A stretch of DNA of 49,975 nt from Methanobacteriota archaeon (GTDB lineage: Archaea; Halobacteriota; Methanosarcinia; Methanosarcinales; Methanosarcinaceae), in assembly GCA_016841265.1 (NCBI GenBank), contig JAENZL010000021.1, positions 10,193-60,167 of the forward strand, written 5' to 3'. Below are positions 43,910 through 49,975 of this stretch, one piece after another. Position 1 is the first letter of the stretch; each line of letters starts with the position of its first letter. The translations under genes were made by a program, and so were the position numbers. The notes under the pieces are model-generated. The model was not told the DNA's origin. It searched no databases and saw only the letters and a list, made by a program, of their open reading frames with translations.

Positions 43910-43958
43910 TACTTTTGAAATATAAAATAACATCAATGTAAAAAATTATTCGTAATGT

Positions 43959-44290
43959 ATCCTAGATTCCCGGCGGTTCATAACGAGCCCAGCAATACTT
44001 GATTGTATATCCCTTGAAATTTGAAAAGATTATCGTATATTGGAGCGTTGATTACTTAAAAATTTAAAATGATATTTTGTATCGGAGCGTTAATTTATCC
44101 TCGTTTTGTGTTATTTTGTACATAACGATTAGAGAACTTGCGTGGCGACAAACTCGATGTCATTGAATGCTTCGAACAGCCAGGAAAATCGCTTTGAGTA
44201 GGCGAGATGCTGGAAAAACAAAAACAGCTGTACACCTTGATCTGAGGGTGAACCCGGCTACCTCGTTATGAATGGGCGGGAATCCAGGAT
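43959..44290. mobile_element. second inverted-repeat element, about 330 bp
   Basis: The left arm (43959-43987, from ATCCTAGATTCCC to CATAACGAG) and the right arm (44262-44290) pair at 25 of 29 positions. The interior has no ORF. It contains two similar stretches, ttggagcgttgatta and tcggagcgttaattt. I cannot identify a target duplication, so it could be a decayed element or an insertion-sequence remnant. It lies 50 bases from the first element and just upstream of the AT-rich unit. Confidence 0.6.
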
Positions 44291-44370
44291 GTATAGATTA
44301 CCTGTCGAATGTGGACTCTAAATTTTACTTAAAATACGTGAATATATTTTTTAGAAATATAGTTTCAAAA

Positions 44371-44382
44371 CGTATATATAAT
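44371..44382 (+). promoter_or_regulatory. TATA box of the trefoil-protease/phosphoesterase unit
   Basis: cgtatatataat, with AAAA upstream, is a good archaeal TATA box and would start transcription near 44405, leaving a leader of about 58 bases. It lies outside the inverted-repeat elements. Confidence 0.5.
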
Positions 44383-44462
44383 TAAATTTTTAAATACTAT
44401 ATTATATTTAGAAATGATTGCAGGTAAAAATTAATCAGGTTGATTTAGTGGGAGTTGTAAAG

Positions 44463-46070
44463 ATGGGGTCAAAGATATTCTATAACAGTCCTTTCTCTCT
44501 ACAGATTGTAGGCCATGATTTTGTCAAATATGGAGAGCGATCGCATGGAATTAACCTAGTATGGACAAATATTCCTCTAGATCAATGGATACTTAAAAAT
44601 AAAAATGAATCAGAGGTTAAAAATTCTGAGATTAAATCTGGGGATATAGTTGCTCTATACAATATGAAACAGTCTGATTATGTTGTATATGGAGTACGTA
44701 GTAAAGGAATTAATCTTCGATGGCTTCGAGATCAATCATCTATTCCTCGAGATGATCCATATAACTGGACTATATTTATTGATCAAAATACCGGTCGAAT
44801 TAAGCTTAAAAATCGTTCGAATAATAAATTCCTTGTTTATTCTGATCGCTCTTGGGGTATTAACCTGGGCTGGAATAAATATTCTGGTTACAACAGTTCT
44901 GTTAAGCAAAAAAATGAACAGCTAGATGCTACTCTCGTGCTCGAAAAGATTTTTTGCCGAAGAACCGAAGACTCTGAAACTGATCAGATTTACATAAAAG
45001 TAAACGGGGACAAGGTCTGGGGACCTTATGATATGAAGGCTGGCAATTTATATAATGTCTATCAAAACATTCCTGTAAAAATTGGGGATAAAGTAAAAAT
45101 CGAATTGTTTGATCATGATTCTCTTGATCCAGATGATAATCTTGGAAAAGAAGTAATAAATGTTAATTTTGGAGAAGATAAAGTTGAATTTACTGGAGAT
45201 GATGCATTTTATTTACTTTTTTATTCTATTGAAAACAAAAGTGTACTGGGAAAAAAAGAAGAAGCACTTGCCTATATGGACAAGTATAAATCCAGCATAA
45301 GAACGAGTCCATGGAAAATCGATGCCACTAAAGTGTTTGAAAGATTAGCAGATCTTATCAAAAATCCCACAAAAGTTAACCAAGATGGGCTCAATCTTTG
45401 TGGTCCTGCGGCTTTCCTCCGGATTTGGCTGGAACGTGATCCTCTTGCTGTAGCCAAGTTTGCCTGTAAGCTGTACGATACGGGTAAAAGTAATATTAAT
45501 GACTACAAAGTTGAACCTGATGACGATTCGCTCTTGGGCGAAGACTACGAAGCTATTAAACAGGCTAACGGGGGAACATTAGCACCTGAAGCCGATTGGA
45601 TGATTCTGGGATCTATTAGAGATTCAGAGAACTTATATTTCGACTATGAAGGCAAGCCAGAAGAAGATGTATCTGCCGCCACTACGCCTGGCGAGGTGAA
45701 AGAATTTCTTGAGGCAACGAAACTCTATTCTACGGTGAAAGATGAAGCTAATTTCTATCTTGTTAAAGGAATTGATCATGCACTTAGTCTCAGATTAACT
45801 CCCTCAAAAGACATTATTCTGCTCATTAATTCTCACATCTTGATCGAGATGAAGGTGAAAGAAGGTAAAAAGAAATCAGATGATTTTATTCTTAGTGCTT
45901 TCCCCAATCACTTCGTTGTACTCGCTTCAGATATTGAGGAATATTTAGATGGGAGTTTGAAATTATCATTGTGGACTTGGGGAAGTGAGATGAAAGAAGC
46001 CACAATTGAAAAATCCGTTTTTGAGAAAAACTATTACGGTGCCATTATCGCTGAAGGTGCAAGGTTATAA
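44463..46070 (+). CDS. beta-trefoil / C2-like / cysteine peptidase-like multidomain protein
   Basis: A 535-residue protein without a signal peptide. Residues about 1-145 hold three copies of a (F/Y)xxYxxRxxGINLxW motif (FVKYGERSHGINLVW, YVVYGVRSKGINLRW, FLVYSDRSWGINLGW), the three-fold pattern of a beta-trefoil lectin-like fold. Residues about 155-260 resemble a C2 domain, with DHDSLDPDDNLG as a possible calcium loop. The last 270 residues contain NLCGPAAFLRIWL (Cys313) and FPNHFVVLAS (His483), followed by LSLWTWGSE, the Cys/His arrangement of papain- or C39-like peptidases. A binding module delivering a protease is the simplest reading. GGGAG is seven bases before the ATG; a TTG at 44418 was not used. 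The gene is AT-rich. Confidence 0.78.
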   Translation: MGSKIFYNSPFSLQIVGHDFVKYGERSHGINLVWTNIPLDQWILKNKNESEVKNSEIKSGDIVALYNMKQSDYVVYGVRSKGINLRWLRDQSSIPRDDPYNWTIFIDQNTGRIKLKNRSNNKFLVYSDRSWGINLGWNKYSGYNSSVKQKNEQLDATLVLEKIFCRRTEDSETDQIYIKVNGDKVWGPYDMKAGNLYNVYQNIPVKIGDKVKIELFDHDSLDPDDNLGKEVINVNFGEDKVEFTGDDAFYLLFYSIENKSVLGKKEEALAYMDKYKSSIRTSPWKIDATKVFERLADLIKNPTKVNQDGLNLCGPAAFLRIWLERDPLAVAKFACKLYDTGKSNINDYKVEPDDDSLLGEDYEAIKQANGGTLAPEADWMILGSIRDSENLYFDYEGKPEEDVSAATTPGEVKEFLEATKLYSTVKDEANFYLVKGIDHALSLRLTPSKDIILLINSHILIEMKVKEGKKKSDDFILSAFPNHFVVLASDIEEYLDGSLKLSLWTWGSEMKEATIEKSVFEKNYYGAIIAEGARL

Positions 46071-46170
46071 CTTTAAGAGAAATAGAAAAGTAGGACATTT
46101 ATAGAAAATATCAAGTATAAATGTATTATCGATATAAGTTAATTCTATTGTTTTAGTGGGAGTTGTAAAG

Positions 46171-49100
46171 ATGGGGTCAAGAATATTGTCCAATACGCCT
46201 ATCTCATTGCAGATTGAAGGTCATGGTTTTGTCAAATATGGGGAACGATCGCATGGAATCAACTTAGTATGGTCAGAAAAACCAATTTATCAGTGGAAAC
46301 TTATAAAGAAAAAAGACACCAGTCACGTTGAACCCGAGATTAAATCTGGAGATACAGTTGCTCTGTATAATATGAAGCAGTCTGATTATGTTGTATATGC
46401 AGAACGTAGTACGGGAATTAATCTCCGATGGCTTCGAGACCAATCATCTATTCCTCAAGATGATCCATATAACTGGACTATATTTATTGATCAAAATACC
46501 GGTCGAATTAAGCTTAAAAATCGGTCGAATAATAAATTCCTTGTTTATTCTGATCGCTCTTGGGGCATTAGCCTAGGCTGGAATGAAAATTCTGATTACA
46601 ACGTTTCTGTTAAACAGGCGGATACTACCTTAATAGCCAAAACAATTTTGCCTAATACGCCTATCTCATTGCAGATTGTAGACCATGGTTTTGTCAAATA
46701 TGGGGACCGGGCTAATGGAATCGATCTAGTATGGTCAGAAAAACCAATTTATCAGTGGAAACTTATAAGGAAAAAAGACACCAGTCACGTTGAACCCGAG
46801 ATTAAATCTGGAGATAAGGTTGCTCTATATAATTTGAAGGAGCATGATTATGTTGTACATGCAAAACGTGGTAGGGGAATTAATCTTCGATGGCTTCGAG
46901 ATCAGTCATCTATTCCTCAGAATGACCCATATAACTGGACTATATTTATTGATCAAAATACCGGTAGAATTAAGCTGAAAAATCGTTCGAATAATAAATT
47001 CCTTGTTTATTCTGATCGCTCTTCGGTATTGGATAGTGGTATTAACCTGGGCTGGAATGAAAATTCTGATTACAATCTTTCTGTTAAACAGGCAGATGCT
47101 ACCCTAATAGTCAAAACAATTGTTTGTCATGTAACTGAAGATTGGTGTGAGGCGGATGAAATATACATAAAAATTAATGGTGATACTGTCTGGGGACCAC
47201 ATGATTTGAATACCGGTGAAACTTATCATCTGTACAAGCAGATTCCAGTAAAGATTGGTGAAAAAGTTGAAATTAGTGTTAACGATGAAGATGTGAATTT
47301 TCTTTGGCTTTTTGATAAAGATGATAATCTTGGAAAACAAATAAAGTATGTAACTATTGGTGAAGGACTTGCTACATTTTCTAAAGATGAGGCATATTAT
47401 TCATTTTATTATTCTGTTGAATACAAAAATGCACCTGCAAAGTTAAGTATTGTTGAACCGAGTTTAGGACATCCTCATATTTTAAAACCAAGCGATCTCA
47501 ATTCATTTTGGATTACCATTGCAACAAAAAGTGTTTTAGGCGATGTGCAAAAAGCTTTCAATGAGATTCAAGATAAAATTTTTATTGAGGATATTGAGAC
47601 AAGAAGAAAATGGCCATGTATAGTTGATTTGCTATCACTATTTACAGCAAGAGATAATTACTTTAAATCAAAAGAAATGTATAATGAAAAAAGGAATGAA
47701 GTGTTTAATAAAAACCCAAGTCAGTTCCCATTCAGTAATACAGAATTTAAAGCTTGTTGTGGAATAATTGCTGACTTTAAAGTAAAACTTAAACTTCAAC
47801 CTAAACACATAAATGAATTAGTTGAGTCTGAAGGATTACAAAGAATGTTCAATCTGCATTTAGGAAATTATACAGCTTTTCATTGTGTCTATATTTCTCA
47901 AAAATTACCTGATGAGCACGATATAAAATTTATTCATGCCACTGACAGTCATATTACAGATTTCTACGATACGATTGGTGATGATATTTTAGATCATCCT
48001 CAACTTACAGATGTGGAAAAACATTTGATGCTAAGTAATTTTCGTAATCCAAACGATCATTTGCGTGCTATAATAAGCTATGCCAACTCTAACAATATAG
48101 ATTTTCTAGTTATTACTGGAGATTTAATAGACTGGCAATCAGATATGTTATTTGATATAGCTCCTCCAAATCAATCAAATTTTAGAAAGTTCCACTCAAT
48201 AATCACAGGATCTGACAATCTTGGGGAACCACTTCGGTGCCCATTATTTGTCGTCCCTGGTAATCATGATTTTTTATGTTTTGCACCACCATTGAGATAT
48301 ACTGTAGACTCTCCTGTAGGCGATGAGGATTTGGAAGACAATGAAAAAGCTACAGGACTAAATACCAAACTAGGATCTAAAAAATATATTGATTTACTTG
48401 AAAAACATAAGCCTTTAAAAGAGAAGTACATGAGGAGGACCCATGGCCTATATGTTGCTTATAGATTCTTACAACCCACTTTTCCACAATTTTCTCAATA
48501 TTTAACTGAATTGTCATATGAACCTAGTTTTTCAGTTGACATTGGTAAACACCACTTAGTTTTACTAAATACGGGACAAGATGTTCTACTTCCAGGATTG
48601 AATATTAAAGGTATTTTTGATTATATAGTTGAAACTGATGCTGTTGAACACGGTACACATAACGCAGGATTTAGCCGTGAGGATATACTACTGGTTGATG
48701 AAGCTAAAAAGAATTCAAAAAAAGGTGGATTAATTTGTGTTTTCACTCATGCGCCGCTAATCAATCCTGAAAAACATCAAAAAATACCAAAAGAAATTAC
48801 TGAGTTTTATCACGAATCATTTGATCAAATACCTAATAAAGTTACTTTATGGCTAATGAAACTTGCCAATTGGTATCCTGCCGGAATGGTGGGTGGACTT
48901 CCAGCAGCGGTAATTGCGGAATCAGCAGGTTTCTCTGCATCGTTGAAATCAGCAGGTTTCCCTCAAGCTAGTACCAGGTACTTCTTTAGAGGAAAAAAAC
49001 GCAGTGGTTTGCTTGACTTTGCCTGTGCAGATAAAAATTATAGAACCTTTTTGTTTAGTTTACTCAAAAAGGAATCTGGTCAGTCAGTTGCTGCTTTGTT

Positions 49101-49734
49101 TTCTGGACATACTCATAAAATTCATGAATTCAGAATTTCGCAAAATCAAACCCACGATGAATTCTGCATATTTACGGAAAATTATTCTGGAAGTGAGAGT
49201 TGGACTGAACTAAGTGAAGGATATCCCGAATATCAGTTGCCTGCTAAGAACAACTTGGTTGGATGGTTGAATGAAAAAGCTCCTTTGTTGTTAACTTCTG
49301 GTGCCCTTAAAGGGCAAAAATACCCACAATTTAGGGAAGTGAACATTGAAGGTGATGAATATGGATCGGGAATTTCCTCAATGGAAATGAAGCAAATTTC
49401 ACGTTATTCACACTATATCCCAGCTCCACAACAACTAAAACCAAGCGATGGCACATTTTTCTATGATAATCAACGAAAAATCAAGTTTAGTTGGAAACAT
49501 GACTTAAATGCTAGCAAATATAAAATTGAAATTCAATATAATGATGAGACTGGATGGCATCCTTGCATCTTTACAAACACCACTGTTGAAACCATTGTTG
49601 AAAATTCATTTACATGTGATTTTATCAAATCACGAGTTGGAAGATGGCGTGTCTGGGTAGTAGATAAATATGGACAGGAAGGCATAAAATCAGGTTGGTC
49701 AAGATTTGTAATCCAGAGACTCATTTCACTTTAA
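46171..49734 (+). CDS. double beta-trefoil / C2-like / metallophosphoesterase multidomain protein
   Basis: A 1187-residue protein sharing its N-terminal modules with the upstream gene. Residues about 1-140 and 155-300 are two trefoil modules (FVKYGERSHGINLVW and FVKYGDRANGIDLVW open them); a C2-like part with DEDVNFLWLFDKDDNLG follows. From about 585 there is a full calcineurin-type metallophosphoesterase: ATDSHITD (Asp592), VITGDLIDW (Asp651), VPGNHDFL (Asn698), FTHAP (His860) and SGHTH (His980), all metal or catalytic residues kept. A large insertion separates the last motifs. Residues about 1090-1187 form a beta domain with GRWRVWVVDKYGQE, shared with the protein at 12100-13488. The ATG has the same GGGAG leader as the upstream gene, 100 bases away. 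No signal peptide. Confidence 0.82.
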   Translation: MGSRILSNTPISLQIEGHGFVKYGERSHGINLVWSEKPIYQWKLIKKKDTSHVEPEIKSGDTVALYNMKQSDYVVYAERSTGINLRWLRDQSSIPQDDPYNWTIFIDQNTGRIKLKNRSNNKFLVYSDRSWGISLGWNENSDYNVSVKQADTTLIAKTILPNTPISLQIVDHGFVKYGDRANGIDLVWSEKPIYQWKLIRKKDTSHVEPEIKSGDKVALYNLKEHDYVVHAKRGRGINLRWLRDQSSIPQNDPYNWTIFIDQNTGRIKLKNRSNNKFLVYSDRSSVLDSGINLGWNENSDYNLSVKQADATLIVKTIVCHVTEDWCEADEIYIKINGDTVWGPHDLNTGETYHLYKQIPVKIGEKVEISVNDEDVNFLWLFDKDDNLGKQIKYVTIGEGLATFSKDEAYYSFYYSVEYKNAPAKLSIVEPSLGHPHILKPSDLNSFWITIATKSVLGDVQKAFNEIQDKIFIEDIETRRKWPCIVDLLSLFTARDNYFKSKEMYNEKRNEVFNKNPSQFPFSNTEFKACCGIIADFKVKLKLQPKHINELVESEGLQRMFNLHLGNYTAFHCVYISQKLPDEHDIKFIHATDSHITDFYDTIGDDILDHPQLTDVEKHLMLSNFRNPNDHLRAIISYANSNNIDFLVITGDLIDWQSDMLFDIAPPNQSNFRKFHSIITGSDNLGEPLRCPLFVVPGNHDFLCFAPPLRYTVDSPVGDEDLEDNEKATGLNTKLGSKKYIDLLEKHKPLKEKYMRRTHGLYVAYRFLQPTFPQFSQYLTELSYEPSFSVDIGKHHLVLLNTGQDVLLPGLNIKGIFDYIVETDAVEHGTHNAGFSREDILLVDEAKKNSKKGGLICVFTHAPLINPEKHQKIPKEITEFYHESFDQIPNKVTLWLMKLANWYPAGMVGGLPAAVIAESAGFSASLKSAGFPQASTRYFFRGKKRSGLLDFACADKNYRTFLFSLLKKESGQSVAALFSGHTHKIHEFRISQNQTHDEFCIFTENYSGSESWTELSEGYPEYQLPAKNNLVGWLNEKAPLLLTSGALKGQKYPQFREVNIEGDEYGSGISSMEMKQISRYSHYIPAPQQLKPSDGTFFYDNQRKIKFSWKHDLNASKYKIEIQYNDETGWHPCIFTNTTVETIVENSFTCDFIKSRVGRWRVWVVDKYGQEGIKSGWSRFVIQRLISL

Positions 49735-49975
49735 AAGGGGATGACAAAAATGAGTATTTTTATATAATGGAACTTGTAGCTCCGTCAAAGTCCCTATGAG
49801 CTCGTTTAATTTATAGGTATAACTTTGCTAAAAATATGGTGCCCCAAATTGTCATGTACCCACAAAACAAAAGGAGCACTTCTTTTTAACTAAATTTATA
49901 GTTGAAAACTTAATGATAGGCCTGCTTTCGGCACCTAAAGTTTAATTTTTTCATTTATATATAACTTCAATGAAA
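49735..49975. other. AT-rich end of window, no gene seen
   Basis: The 241 bases after the phosphoesterase gene hold no convincing ORF. A TATA-like ttatatataaat reads on the minus strand at about 49952-49963 and would point back into the window, but nothing recognisable follows it. Confidence 0.5.

Overview
The window is archaeal and almost certainly from Methanosarcina; I do not name a species. The grounds are TATA-box promoters, GGAGG/GGTGG ribosome sites, long intergenic gaps full of short tandem repeats and hairpins, and typical genus gene types: PAS-only sensors, HisKA_2-type sensor kinases, a DUF1638 protein, a short alpha-glucan phosphorylase, tungsten-type aldehyde:ferredoxin oxidoreductase, Fe superoxide dismutase, and kinesin-light-chain-like TPR and HEAT repeat proteins. 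No rRNA, tRNA, CRISPR array or intact transposase gene was seen.

Layout. 0.1-15.7 kb is mostly single-gene housekeeping and signalling: FMN-binding protein, secreted protein, PAS-GAF sensor, HEAT protein, glucan phosphorylase, TPR protein with AOR, three-PAS histidine kinase, a membrane-anchored Ig-like/Ser-Asp-repeat protein, DUF1638 and a CoA-binding protein. 16-23 kb holds a STAND-type NTPase with 13 near-identical 42-residue TPRs, a relative lacking the NTPase part, and between them three tandem copies of what looks like a minus-strand small RNA gene with its own promoter, a C-rich hairpin loop and a U-tract end. 23-36.9 kb has a PfkB sugar kinase, a secreted three-repeat protein, a MATE pump, a pentapeptide-repeat potassium channel, DUF3303, superoxide dismutase, a lipoprotein, an alpha/beta hydrolase, an orphan glycine-betaine-type binding protein and a Bcr/CflA-type pump. 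The MATE and binding-protein genes have no ATG/GTG/TTG where the ribosome site and N-terminal sequence require a start.

36.9-42.5 kb is a rearranged area. VapB is intact, but its VapC toxin survives as an N-terminal piece and a C-terminal piece 3.3 kb apart. A flavoprotein gene and its long structured 5' flank occur twice in direct orientation. A GDYXXLXY/DUF2157 membrane pair lies between the copies.

43.7-49.7 kb looks acquired. Two non-autonomous inverted-repeat elements, one with an 8-bp target duplication, precede an AT-rich two-gene unit. Both proteins start with three-fold-repeat beta-trefoil-like modules (one copy and two copies), continue with a C2-like Asp-rich domain, and end in different catalytic domains: a Cys/His peptidase-like fold in the first and a complete calcineurin-type metallophosphoesterase in the second. 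The second also carries a C-terminal domain shared with the Ig-like surface protein at 12.1-13.5 kb. I know of no described system with this design; it is the best candidate for something new here.
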